Assembly: GCF_030548465.1 (NCBI RefSeq) | Contig: NZ_JAUOSF010000005.1 | Coordinates: 1-64,000 of the forward strand | DNA length: 64,000 nt | Source of the DNA: Tamlana sp. 2_MG-2023 | Lineage (GTDB): Bacteria > Bacteroidota > Bacteroidia > Flavobacteriales > Flavobacteriaceae | Reading direction: 5' to 3' | Shown: positions 8,652-22,806 of the stretch, piece after piece | Layout: every line of letters begins with the position of its first letter | Numbering within the stretch: position 1 is the first letter of the stretch | Notes under the pieces: generated by a model | What the model saw: only the letters and a program-made list of their open reading frames with translations | Database searches by the model: none | Told to the model about the DNA's origin: nothing | Translations under genes and position numbers: made by a program

Positions 8652-10862
8652 TTACTTTTTTAAGAACTTGATTTTTTCATTATGTTTTTCGTCGCTAACT
8701 TTCATGATATAAGTTCCGGGCTTAAGGTTTGAAACGTCAACAGAGTTTTTTGCTCCGCTAACAGGATGCTTAGCAAGTGATTTTCCAGACAGGTCGAATA
8801 TTTCAACTGTAACAGGTAAACTATTAATTCCTTTTATTTTTACTGTTTCGGTTACCGGATTAGGATAAAGAGAAAATCTAGTTTTAGTATAATTACTCTC
8901 TATACCTAAAGTACCATTTTTGCGTATATCGCTACTGAAATCGAATTTTTGTAAAACAACACTACTAATATGACCGCCACCATTAGGGAATACTACTTTA
9001 ACAATATTATCGGGTGTTAAAGTAGGGTCTATCAGTTCATAAGGAACAGGGATTTCTAAAACACCAAAAAACCGATCTCGTGATTTTTGGTCGTAACCGC
9101 GCCAATCGAAAGGAATATCAATTTCAGTGTCATTGAAATATACTTTTGGAAATACGAATGCCCCATTACCGGTAGGATGGTCTCTACCAACTCCCAGACG
9201 CAGAATCAATTCGCCATAGGCTGTTTTGCTTAATTCGCTTGTTTTAAATTTAAACGTATTGGCTTGACCGGAGTTTATGCTTTGTAAATATTTATCAGCA
9301 TAAATTTTTGATTCTGTCGAACTTTCATCAATAAGCACATCATTTTTAAAGGTATACTCCAAAATCATAGTTGCTTCGCGACCTATCTCTACTTCATCTA
9401 GTGCCGCCGTATGTGTTGTTTCTTTCAACACGGGTATGCCGTTGTTTTCATAAAGATGTTTTATTTTTATATTTTCAATCGGGTTGTTTTCGCTATCTAT
9501 TAAGTTTAAATCGATGGTTTCCGAATGGTGTTCTAGGTTGTTGAGAATTAAGTGCATTTTTTTACCATTAATGTAGGCATCCACTTGGGTATCCATATCT
9601 GCGGCTTGTGTATCTACCCTTGTTCCTTTCACATCACTCCATAGTTGATAGAACTTAACCAATTCGGTATACACCCACTCGTCTCCTTGTCCTCCTGCAA
9701 GTTCCTTTTTTTGACGAAACAGGCGGTATGGGTACTTCGCATCGGCAGGTTGGTCGGCTGGCGGACTCCACCAATTTGCCTTTAATAACATAAAAGGCAT
9801 CGATTTTATGATAACATCTGGTTTTTCCATGAGCTGCATCATTATAGATGAAAACGACCTTAGGTTATACCAATCTCTTTCTTTCGTATAGTCGGTACCA
9901 TCAAGATCTGGTGTAAAATAACCGTATTCTGAAATATTAAAAGGGACTACCTTACCAAGCTTAAGTACACTGTAGCTTTCAATCATATCAAAAATGGCTT
10001 CGGTATTACTTCCTGCACGATAGGTTCTAATGTTTGTTCCTTTTTTTTGTACATCGTAAAGATGAAAAGAAAAGAAATCCATGTCTGCTCCAGCTATATC
10101 AATAAACGTTTTCCAGTTTTTATTCCAGTGGTCAAAATTATTGGAGACATGCTGCGGATGCGCAGCTGTAAAGCCTCCTACCAGAATATCAGGGTTAAGT
10201 TGCTTTACTCTTTTGGCTACTGCCGAATGGAATTCTGATATTTTGGCATTGGTCGTATTCATGTCGTTAGCATGTACAAAAGGCTCATTTATAACTTCCA
10301 AATATTTGGGTTTGGGCTCTCCCGTTGTTCCGCCTGTACCGAATGCTTCTTTAATAAAATGCGCATAAAATTCGGCCGAAGCTTCATTGTTTGCATATTT
10401 CCATGGCGTTATACCGCAGCATGTAGATATGTTATTGCTTGTTGGGTAATTGCCTTTTTGTCCACCGATCATCAAATCGTTTCGATTTTCAAATTTATGT
10501 ACAAAAGTATTGTTCGCGTAGGATGTTTTTACGTCGGCACTTTTCCTTTTAATTTCATTAACATCTGGCCACCCTGGTTTGTTTGCATCTTCTTTTATTG
10601 TGGATGCATGCCATGGTAATAAACCGTTGCTTCTTCCTAGATAAACATCGTAATTAGTCAAAAAAGTTTCTTGCATGTTTTGATTAGGCCACTCGCTTTC
10701 TACAAGAGGAGCATGCAAGGTGATGTATTTGTTTCGGTCAAATTCCGACTTATTGCCAACAATATGTTTCACATTCATATTTACATCTACGGCGACTTGC
10801 GCGTAGCTTCCTGAAGCTATCAGAATAGCGATAACTCGAAAATAAAGGTTTTTTTTACTCAT
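8652..10862 (-). CDS. GH86 beta-agarase/beta-porphyranase with T9SS tail
   Basis: This 736-residue secreted enzyme has a signal peptide (about 1-21), a (beta/alpha)8 catalytic domain, beta-sandwich domains (about 420-650) and a type IX sorting domain (YPNPVTETVKI to KIKFLKK). The clan GH-A catalytic pair is visible: Glu193 in YLEVINEPFVHA is the likely acid/base and Glu312 in FNISEYGY the likely nucleophile. The overall sequence resembles GH86, whose characterised members cleave internal beta-1,4 bonds of agarose or porphyran. Which of the two it prefers cannot be read here. The T9SS tail places it on the surface or outside, where it would make oligosaccharides for the rest of the locus. It is the last gene of a three-gene operon with GH2 and GH97. 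Confidence 0.85.
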   Translation of the reverse strand: MSKKNLYFRVIAILIASGSYAQVAVDVNMNVKHIVGNKSEFDRNKYITLHAPLVESEWPNQNMQETFLTNYDVYLGRSNGLLPWHASTIKEDANKPGWPDVNEIKRKSADVKTSYANNTFVHKFENRNDLMIGGQKGNYPTSNNISTCCGITPWKYANNEASAEFYAHFIKEAFGTGGTTGEPKPKYLEVINEPFVHANDMNTTNAKISEFHSAVAKRVKQLNPDILVGGFTAAHPQHVSNNFDHWNKNWKTFIDIAGADMDFFSFHLYDVQKKGTNIRTYRAGSNTEAIFDMIESYSVLKLGKVVPFNISEYGYFTPDLDGTDYTKERDWYNLRSFSSIMMQLMEKPDVIIKSMPFMLLKANWWSPPADQPADAKYPYRLFRQKKELAGGQGDEWVYTELVKFYQLWSDVKGTRVDTQAADMDTQVDAYINGKKMHLILNNLEHHSETIDLNLIDSENNPIENIKIKHLYENNGIPVLKETTHTAALDEVEIGREATMILEYTFKNDVLIDESSTESKIYADKYLQSINSGQANTFKFKTSELSKTAYGELILRLGVGRDHPTGNGAFVFPKVYFNDTEIDIPFDWRGYDQKSRDRFFGVLEIPVPYELIDPTLTPDNIVKVVFPNGGGHISSVVLQKFDFSSDIRKNGTLGIESNYTKTRFSLYPNPVTETVKIKGINSLPVTVEIFDLSGKSLAKHPVSGAKNSVDVSNLKPGTYIMKVSDEKHNEKIKFLKK

Positions 10863-10894
10863 AAAATTGATTTGGTTTTTAATGTTAGACTTGT

Positions 10895-16191
<5,297 letters not shown>

Positions 16192-16387
16192 TATTAAAAT
16201 TTAGACTGCACGTTGCAATGCTATTGCGATAACAAAATTGCGAGTAATTCTGATTAATTAGAAATAATTCACTTCGTCAAAAATCATACAAGCATGCGTT
16301 TTATTCCATAATTGCTTATACTTGTATTTATAAAGAAATGTATAGTTAAATAAACCCACCAAAATTCATAAACATCTAAAAAACTGC
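16192..16387. promoter_or_regulatory. Divergent promoter region of the GH97 operon and TPR/LuxR regulator
   Basis: This 196-bp non-coding region must carry both promoters. ATTGCGA occurs twice in direct orientation (16223-16229 and 16237-16243), and a related TTGCAAT starts at about 16213. They could be binding sites for the neighbouring regulator. I see no clear -7 element, so the assignment is weak. Confidence 0.3.
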
Positions 16388-17992
16388 ATGTTAAAAATAA
16401 AATTTATTCTAATTATAGGGTTTTTAGTGAGTTTTTATAACGCCTATTCCTCTACAAAAGATAGTACTAGGGTATATATTGACTTATACCATACTGCCAT
16501 AAACAGTGATTCTCTTCAGGTTACAGAGCTTTTGGAATGCAGACAATATTTTGAACACAAGAAGGATTCTATTTGGTTAATTCGATCCCTTATCGGTTTA
16601 TCGAAAAATTATTCGAGATTAGGAAATTACAATGATAGCTTTCGTTACTTATGGAAAGCATTACATTATGCCGAGCCTTATAATAATGACAAACTATTAT
16701 TTCAAGTTCACGACCAGCTAGCTACCATGTTTTATATTTTCGATAAAAATGAAGAAACGCTGCTACATCGAACGCAAGCGCTTAATTATGCAAAAAAGTC
16801 GGTGGCTCAAAGCTTCATGAATAATGAAGCGGTTATCTCTGCCTATTATGGTTTTGTACATTACTACCGAAAAGTAGGTGAATACGAACGTTCTCTAAAG
16901 TATTTAGACTCCTGCCAAATTATAGCCGACAAACTAAATTACAGTCCCGACCAACGTGCGTTCCTTTATTCTGAAAAAGGCAACATACTCCGTAAAACTG
17001 GTCAGTTAGAAGACGCACTGGTTATACTCCAACAGGCTGAAAAAAACTTTAAAAGAATAGAACCTAGTTATTTACCAATCATCTACTTTTATTTAGGCTC
17101 CACCTATATGGCACAGGAAGACTGGATACATGCTGAAAGCTATTTTAAGAAAACGGTTTCCAGTATTAATAACTATAAAACGCATTACGATGCTAAATCT
17201 GAAAGCCTGAGTAGGTTGGCCTTTTGTTTACACAAACAAAAAAGATATATGGAAGCCTATGTGGTATTAAGGGAGTCTAAGGAAATTTACGACAATACCT
17301 TTAGTACCAAAAGTTATCAGAATGCGGGGTTGTTAGGCATTAGAAACATGTATAAGGAAGAGCTAGAAGAACGTGACAAAATTATATTGGAACGTGATAA
17401 AGAACTTATCCAGCAGAAAGCCCAGATACTAACCATTAGGCTAGTATTTTTAGGTTTATTTAGTGTCATAATTGTTGGGGTGTTGTTTTGGTATGTAAAA
17501 TTGCAACGTAAAAAATTTAAAACAGAAAAAGAGAAGCAACAACTAAAAACACAAATGGAGCAGGAACAAAACCGAGCATTGGTTGAAATTAAAAATAAAG
17601 AAATTACTTCCTTCACCTTACGTTTAATTGATAAGCAAAGCATTATTAGTGAAATGGTTGAGTCTATCAATAATTATGCTCCTACTAACATTGATTTGTT
17701 AAAATCGATAAAGCATAAAACCACAGGAAGAATAAAACTTTGGGAAGAATTTGATAAACGCTTTATTGATGTAAATAAGGGTTTTTATAAAAATCTTAAA
17801 GCGAACTACCCTGACCTTACACCCACAGAATTGAAGCACTGCGCACTGATTAAATTGAATTTTTCTGCAAAAGAAATGGCTCAACTTCTTAATATATCTG
17901 TTAATGGAGTGAATACTTCTAGATACCGAATTAGAAAGAAATTAAACTTAAAAAGGGAAGATAATTTAACGACTGTGATAGAGCAATTTTAA
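16388..17992 (+). CDS. TPR-containing membrane regulator with LuxR-type HTH
   Basis: This 534-residue protein starts with a signal peptide (MLKIKFILIIGFLVSFYNAY). About 300 residues of tetratricopeptide-like helices should follow in the periplasm. A transmembrane helix comes next (about 350-370, VFLGLFSVIIVGVLFWYV), then a charged coiled coil and a C-terminal LuxR/GerE-like helix-turn-helix (about 475-534: LTPTELKHCALIKLNFSAKE, then GVNTSRYRIRKKLNL). This layout is common in Bacteroidota one-component regulators placed next to carbohydrate genes. It lies divergently from the GH97-GH2-GH86 operon with 196 bp between and is the obvious candidate to control it. The periplasmic ligand is unknown but is likely an oligosaccharide. 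Confidence 0.75.
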   Translation: MLKIKFILIIGFLVSFYNAYSSTKDSTRVYIDLYHTAINSDSLQVTELLECRQYFEHKKDSIWLIRSLIGLSKNYSRLGNYNDSFRYLWKALHYAEPYNNDKLLFQVHDQLATMFYIFDKNEETLLHRTQALNYAKKSVAQSFMNNEAVISAYYGFVHYYRKVGEYERSLKYLDSCQIIADKLNYSPDQRAFLYSEKGNILRKTGQLEDALVILQQAEKNFKRIEPSYLPIIYFYLGSTYMAQEDWIHAESYFKKTVSSINNYKTHYDAKSESLSRLAFCLHKQKRYMEAYVVLRESKEIYDNTFSTKSYQNAGLLGIRNMYKEELEERDKIILERDKELIQQKAQILTIRLVFLGLFSVIIVGVLFWYVKLQRKKFKTEKEKQQLKTQMEQEQNRALVEIKNKEITSFTLRLIDKQSIISEMVESINNYAPTNIDLLKSIKHKTTGRIKLWEEFDKRFIDVNKGFYKNLKANYPDLTPTELKHCALIKLNFSAKEMAQLLNISVNGVNTSRYRIRKKLNLKREDNLTTVIEQF

Positions 17993-18421
17993 GGCTCCCT
18001 AATATTTTTGGTATGTTTATAACGGTTGGCAGTGTTATAATAATATTGGAATTTCCAAGCCCATCTACTAATACAATTGGTTTAAGATAGTTAGAATCTC
18101 ACTTTAAAAAATTGAGCTATTGTTGAACCCTGCTGTTGTTGTAACTAATTAATTTGTACTGTTAAACGTTCACTTTCAATCGTTCCTACTTTGGCAACAA
18201 TAGTTGCTGTTCCTTTTTTATGAGTTGATCTGATAGTAGCGATAGCTCTTATATTGTGAGTGACTATTTTATTGGTGAGTTTATCCAAAAACACATGAAA
18301 ATGTCTCCCTAAAAATATAGGAAATCGTATCAGCGAATTCCCATTTAGGGCAAGTAATACCAATTACAACTCAAAAAAAGATTAATAATGTGCATATTTT
18401 TCCTTAATAACTAAGGATATG
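17993..18421. other. Gene-poor gap with a possible gene remnant
   Basis: No intact gene is supported between the TPR/LuxR regulator and the GH117 gene. The interval contains a minus-strand remnant (18145-18252). The rest shows no feature I can defend. The sequence tgataccaattac-like ends near 18357 resemble one terminus of the MITE at 8492 only weakly. Confidence 0.5.
18145..18252 (-). pseudogene. Possible remnant of a GH2 C-terminal Ig-like domain
   Basis: The minus strand reads IRAIATIRSTHKKGTATIVA, then KVGTIESERLTVQIN and a stop. This pattern (G-A-I-x-S...GTATI-A-...-V-I) is typical of the last immunoglobulin-like strand pairs of Bacteroidota GH2 beta-galactosidases. The upstream frame is not recognisable and lacks a plausible gene. 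If correct, a GH2 gene once followed GH117 here and has been deleted. The match is short, so it may be chance. Confidence 0.3.
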
Positions 18422-19726
18422 TTATTTCTGCTTCACACCACGCCCTTCCGGGTGGTTATTAATACCTCCTGTACCTTGTGCAAAATACACCTCGGGCTTA
18501 TGCCAAACTCCTGTAGATTTATATGCAGGTTCGTGATAATCTAAACTTAAATCACAATCAAATCGCGCTATAATGGAATGGCTTTTACCTTGGTTTCCTG
18601 CATTGATAAAATGTGATAGTCCCCAAGTAAACCCTCTACCATCTTTGGTATCGGTAAAGGCATCAGCAGTATATGGTGCTCCGGCAGTAGGTGTTAGGGA
18701 AACGCTAGAAGCTATTTTAAAATTAACCCCATCTTCTGCAAATTGAATGGTTTCACGTTCATTACCGTCTTTAATTGCCAAGGTTGCCACACCGCCTTTA
18801 TAAGGCCAATAAGTTGTTTCATGCCCCGATTGCATCACCGGATTTAAAGGGTGTTTGGTATAAGGCCCTAGCGGATCGTCAGCAATTGCCAAACCATGAC
18901 CTACCGCGTAGTTCGATCGGTTATCTGGCCATTTGTTATAAGCCGCTTTATAATACACATGAATTTTTCCGTTTCGCACGATTGGCTGCGGATCGTGCGT
19001 TGCTTTATGATCCCATTCCCCTTCTTTTCCAAACGGAATAACCTGATCGCCGCCATGAATCCATGGGCCATCTGGAGCATCGGCATACGAAATCGACACC
19101 GGGCATAAATCGCCGCGTAAACCACTAGGCTCGTCGAAGGCTTGGTAATACAGATAATATTTCCCTTTCCACACCAAAATATCAGGCGTAGCAACAGAAC
19201 GCCATCCCGATTTTGGTTTTTCAGGTCGTTTTACAGCAACACCTTGTTCTTTCCAAGTGATACCATCGGTACTGGTGGCGTACCAAATTTCGGCTAAATC
19301 CCAATCTGTAGAAGGAATTTCATCGGTAGCTTCTGCCGCTTGATTCCAACCAATTGGCGGCACCTTGGTGTGGCGTTTGGTATACCAAACATAGTATGTC
19401 TCATCTACCAAAATAGGTCTGGAGGGGTCGCGACGGGATACCGTGCCATCGCCACCATTATAATCAAAGCCTTTAAGTCGTGTATATTTAAACTGAGAAA
19501 ACAATTCATTATCCTGAACTCGAGGTGTTGGATAATCGAACATACGTTCGGATGCTGCACTTAAGGGGATGTTAGGCTTTTCTGTTGGCATTTTATAAGG
19601 AAATACGCCTTGTTCTTGACTTTGCTCTTGTTCTTCGGAAACAATGGCCTTGTTTTCCACATCATTACAAGCGCCTATCAATACAGCGCTGCATATGGAT
19701 AGAGTTAATACTTTAATTGTTCTCAT
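18422..19726 (-). CDS. ahgA: GH117 alpha-1,3-(3,6-anhydro)-L-galactosidase
   Basis: This 434-residue lipoprotein (LIGAC, Cys20) closely resembles characterised GH117 enzymes over its whole length: SAASERMFDYPTPR, DYNGGDGTVSRRDPSRP, YVWYTKRHTKVPP, DWDLAEIWYATS, SGHETTYWP and HKPEVYFAQG. It is a five-bladed beta-propeller. Asp100 (SRRDP) fits the position of the catalytic base, and the His/Glu of SGHET lie in the active-site signature. GH117 removes non-reducing-end 3,6-anhydro-L-galactose from neoagaro-oligosaccharides, producing galactose-ending oligosaccharides and free anhydrogalactose. This is the strongest evidence that the locus handles agar-type galactan. It is the last gene of the transporter/oxidoreductase operon. 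A truncated second copy lies at 31363-31580. Confidence 0.9.
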   Translation of the reverse strand: MRTIKVLTLSICSAVLIGACNDVENKAIVSEEQEQSQEQGVFPYKMPTEKPNIPLSAASERMFDYPTPRVQDNELFSQFKYTRLKGFDYNGGDGTVSRRDPSRPILVDETYYVWYTKRHTKVPPIGWNQAAEATDEIPSTDWDLAEIWYATSTDGITWKEQGVAVKRPEKPKSGWRSVATPDILVWKGKYYLYYQAFDEPSGLRGDLCPVSISYADAPDGPWIHGGDQVIPFGKEGEWDHKATHDPQPIVRNGKIHVYYKAAYNKWPDNRSNYAVGHGLAIADDPLGPYTKHPLNPVMQSGHETTYWPYKGGVATLAIKDGNERETIQFAEDGVNFKIASSVSLTPTAGAPYTADAFTDTKDGRGFTWGLSHFINAGNQGKSHSIIARFDCDLSLDYHEPAYKSTGVWHKPEVYFAQGTGGINNHPEGRGVKQK

Positions 19727-19761
19727 AAAAATCTATTCCTTTACTTTTATTTACTTCATTC

Positions 19762-19899
19762 CTAAATGATATGATACTTCTGCAGCCTAATGTAGCAAAC
19801 ATGCCCCCCAGTTTCTTCCTTAAATATCGGCTTCAATACGTTTTGAGCATGCTCCCCAAACGCCATTGCTGCGAATAAAATAATTAATACTCGTTTCAT
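19762..19899 (-). pseudogene. Signal-peptide stub of a deleted secreted protein
   Basis: A 45-codon ORF starts two bases after the GH2 stop. It begins MKRVLIILFAAMAFGEHAQ, a good signal peptide, then reads NVLKPIFKEETGGHVCYIRL and stops soon after. No mature domain follows in any frame before the GH117 gene. I read it as the 5' end of an operonic gene for an exported protein whose body was deleted. A genuine small secreted peptide is possible but less likely. Confidence 0.5.
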
Positions 19900-19901
19900 A
19901 T

Positions 19902-21641
19902 TTATTTTTCCAACCAAAACCGGTAAATGTCTTTTAATTGCTGATACGCTTCCTTTTTCTCTCTACGTTCACTTACAATTCCCCATTCTCTAAATCCAGA
20001 TTCTGGGGTGCCTTTGTAATTACTTCTATAATCATTGTAACTCCATAAAGACACGCCCGTAACATAAGGATAGGATTTTAGTGCTTTTAACCAGCTTAGT
20101 AAATCTTGATCTAAAACCGCATCTGGAGCCGGGCCAATTTGTCCGCGTCCTATTTCAGATAAGAAAATAGGCTTATCCGGGAACCTTTCATGCACTTTCT
20201 CCACGATTTTTAAAGCATGTCCGTAGCTATTCACCGATAAAAAATCTAGCTTTTCGTAAGGTTCATTTCCTATTTCTCCGGCTTGATAAGCGGTATTACT
20301 CACATATGTTTTTAGTCTGGTGGAATCTAAGATTGCTACATAGTCAAGCATCTCATCCACATAGTGGTACTGTTCTTTGGTTAGGTGTTGCTTACCCCAT
20401 TCGGGTTCGTCGGTTCGCAATTCGTTCCCTACGCTCCAAGCCACCACACTAGGATGATTAAAATCACGCTCGACTAAGGTTTTCATCCATTGTTTCGTTA
20501 TCGGGTTATTCGGTTTCGAATTCGGGTCTTTTTCACCCCAAACAGGAATTTCTTCTACCAATAAAAAGCCATTTTTATCACAAAACTCAAGGATATTTTC
20601 AGATAGTGGTGCGTGCATCAACCTCGAAAAACGCGCTCCGAGTGCCATTAAATCTTTCATATCTGCTTCTACAAGGGCATCTGGCTCGGAATTTCCGAAG
20701 TCTGGATGATCGTGTACCCGGTTTAACCCGTTTAAGCGAACGGCCTGATTGTTTAAGAAGAATTGCTCTCCGCGCACTTCAAATGTTCTTATTCCAAAAG
20801 CATCCGATTGTTCATCAAGTAACATTTCATCTAACACTAATTTACTGGTAAGCGTGTATACATATGGCTGCTCTAAATCCCAGAGTGTATAGTCGTTTAA
20901 ATTCTTTTGAAAATGAAGCACCTTGTCTACCATACTGTTTGCAGGTACGCTAATCGTTTGCTTTTCCAGCTGGTCTTGTCCTTCTATTTCAGAAAGAATG
21001 CTAACTGAAGCAGCGGAATTACCCTTGTTTTCTACGCGATATTTTATAGAGAAATCCACTTTTTGAGTCTCAAAATCTGGAACTGAAGTGATCTGCTGAT
21101 AAACCAATCGGACCGCTTCATCGGCGAACAAATTCACCGACCGACTAATACCGCCCCAAGCCCACCAAGCACCGCGCTTAATGGTATTATCAGCCATGAC
21201 AATCAACGTATTATTGTCCTCATGATTCATTTTATCGGTAATATTAAATTCAAAAGGCAAATAACCACCCACATTTTCACCTAAGTAATGTCCGTTTAGC
21301 CACACCTTAGCAGTTTGATACACGGCATCAAACTTCAATCGGATCTGTTTATTTTTCCAAGTTTCCGGAAGCTTAAACGCTTTCTGATAATAGCCTTTAC
21401 CAACATACTCCGAATAGCGCTTGGTTGTATCCCAATTCCCGGGTACGGAAAGGCTGTCCCACTGGCTATAATTGGCTTCCAACACACTCGTTTCATCTAT
21501 AGAATTGGAGGCTAAGAAATGCCACGTGCCATTTAAAGATTTACTCTTTTGAAATGAAACAGCAGCAGTTGTATTGCTCCCATTTTCGCCACAGGACCAA
21601 AGTAAACTCGCCATAAAAATTAAGGTAAAAAACCGATGCAT
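19902..21641 (-). CDS. GH2 glycoside hydrolase (short, three-domain form)
   Basis: This 579-residue enzyme has an N-terminal lipoprotein-type signal (LLWSC, Cys17), a GH2 sugar-binding domain, an immunoglobulin-like domain and a TIM barrel. It lacks the LacZ small-chain domain. The acid/base is Glu407 (WSVGNELRTDEP) and the likely nucleophile Glu496 (IFLSEIGRG). The short form is shared by beta-glucuronidases and various exo-beta-galactosidases. In this agar-type operon a beta-galactosidase acting after GH117 is the simplest inference, but the sugar is not proven. The gene starts 4 bp after the preceding propeller GH, which indicates tight co-expression. Confidence 0.8.
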   Translation of the reverse strand: MHRFFTLIFMASLLWSCGENGSNTTAAVSFQKSKSLNGTWHFLASNSIDETSVLEANYSQWDSLSVPGNWDTTKRYSEYVGKGYYQKAFKLPETWKNKQIRLKFDAVYQTAKVWLNGHYLGENVGGYLPFEFNITDKMNHEDNNTLIVMADNTIKRGAWWAWGGISRSVNLFADEAVRLVYQQITSVPDFETQKVDFSIKYRVENKGNSAASVSILSEIEGQDQLEKQTISVPANSMVDKVLHFQKNLNDYTLWDLEQPYVYTLTSKLVLDEMLLDEQSDAFGIRTFEVRGEQFFLNNQAVRLNGLNRVHDHPDFGNSEPDALVEADMKDLMALGARFSRLMHAPLSENILEFCDKNGFLLVEEIPVWGEKDPNSKPNNPITKQWMKTLVERDFNHPSVVAWSVGNELRTDEPEWGKQHLTKEQYHYVDEMLDYVAILDSTRLKTYVSNTAYQAGEIGNEPYEKLDFLSVNSYGHALKIVEKVHERFPDKPIFLSEIGRGQIGPAPDAVLDQDLLSWLKALKSYPYVTGVSLWSYNDYRSNYKGTPESGFREWGIVSERREKKEAYQQLKDIYRFWLEK

Positions 21642-21645
21642 ATTT

Positions 21646-22770
21646 TTATTTTTCTTTAGTGATTTTTAATGGTATTTGAATATTAAAGGCATGACGTACA
21701 TTGTTAACGTCAATGGTATCTGCCGCACAAAGCAAGGCTACGGGCTCGCCATTTTCGATAAACACTTGCGGACGCTCTAAATGATCGAATTTTGTGGTAC
21801 TGCCATCGTCCCATGTTACGGTTCTATCAGAAACTTGGAAATATTTTCCCTTGTTCCAGGCTATACCATCTTCCGATTCGTAATGCACCAAAGAAAACAA
21901 GCGCTTATTCCCTTCAAACTTAATACGTTTTACAATCGCTCTATATTTTCCATCCTGATACCAAATATAAGGGTCTTCTGCAGGAAATCGTTCTCCAGAA
22001 AACACAAACACAGGATCCGGAAATTTCTTAAATGGCCCTGTCGGACTGTCTCCAATAGCAACCATGTGCACCACCGGCCCTCCGGCAGGTAATTCGTGTG
22101 CTTTTCCAACCGCTTTGTAAACCATTAGAATTTTGCCATCCGGCATTTCGCAAACTGACGGGTTAGATGTCATTAAGGCATCATGGGCAGTATCGTCATG
22201 ATGCGTTATGTCTAACACCGGCTTATCTAAGCGCGTCCATGGTCCATTCGGATTATCGGCTACAGCCACACCAATACGTTGATTATTTCTATGTTGCCAG
22301 TTAATTTTTGCCTTACCGGGCTCACTTACAACTTCTTTATCGCCTGTATTCCCCATGTAATACAAATAATATCTATCCCTAATTTTTAAGATGGTCGGAT
22401 TGTGGGTGGTTGCTCCATCCCAAAACTCCTTTCCTCTATCGGCTAAAGCCACATCGTGAAATGTAAAAGGCCCGAACGGTGTCGGCGCTGTGGCATGTGC
22501 AATTTCTGAATAATTCACCCATTCCCAACCTATTTTTTTAGGCCATCTGGAATAATACATATGATACAAGCCATCGTCCCCTTTAACCAAACTGCCGCCC
22601 CAAACACTCTTACCATCCTCTTTAAAGATGGCTGATTTAGACACCTTCCCTAAGGCGATGTTATAATGAGCGAGGTGTTCGGTTTGTTTAACTTCTGATA
22701 CCTCTTTGGTTTTCTGCTTACAAGAAATCAGCAGCGCCAGTACACAAAGGCTTGATATTAATAATTTCAT
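21646..22770 (-). CDS. Lipoprotein beta-propeller glycoside hydrolase (GH43/GH117-like fold)
   Basis: This 374-residue protein has a lipoprotein signal (LALLISC, Cys17). Recurrent propeller signatures are DGLYHMYYSRWP, ATTHNPTILKIRDRYYLYYM, DNPNGPWTRLDKP, TSNPSVCEMPDGKILMVYK and RFPAEDPYIWYQDGKYRA. Acidic residues preceding NP/PY at blade starts are the likely catalytic set, as in GH43 and GH117. It resembles proteins annotated only as glycoside hydrolase family proteins in many PULs, and I cannot give it a family number. Its position between two GH2 genes and upstream of GH117 suggests it acts on another linkage of the same oligosaccharides. The neighbours' stop and start codons are within 4-40 bp. 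Confidence 0.65.
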   Translation of the reverse strand: MKLLISSLCVLALLISCKQKTKEVSEVKQTEHLAHYNIALGKVSKSAIFKEDGKSVWGGSLVKGDDGLYHMYYSRWPKKIGWEWVNYSEIAHATAPTPFGPFTFHDVALADRGKEFWDGATTHNPTILKIRDRYYLYYMGNTGDKEVVSEPGKAKINWQHRNNQRIGVAVADNPNGPWTRLDKPVLDITHHDDTAHDALMTSNPSVCEMPDGKILMVYKAVGKAHELPAGGPVVHMVAIGDSPTGPFKKFPDPVFVFSGERFPAEDPYIWYQDGKYRAIVKRIKFEGNKRLFSLVHYESEDGIAWNKGKYFQVSDRTVTWDDGSTTKFDHLERPQVFIENGEPVALLCAADTIDVNNVRHAFNIQIPLKITKEK

Positions 22771-22806
22771 TTCTATTATTTTAGGTAATCACTTGTTTCA
22801 TTAATC

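Noticed and set aside
10047-10619. Long plus-strand frames opposite the GH86 gene
   Set aside because: They are antisense shadows of a well-supported enzyme with catalytic motifs in the other frame.
18355-18420. Possible second copy of the MITE end (taccaattacaactc)
   Set aside because: Similarity is limited to about ten bases, and no second terminus is visible.
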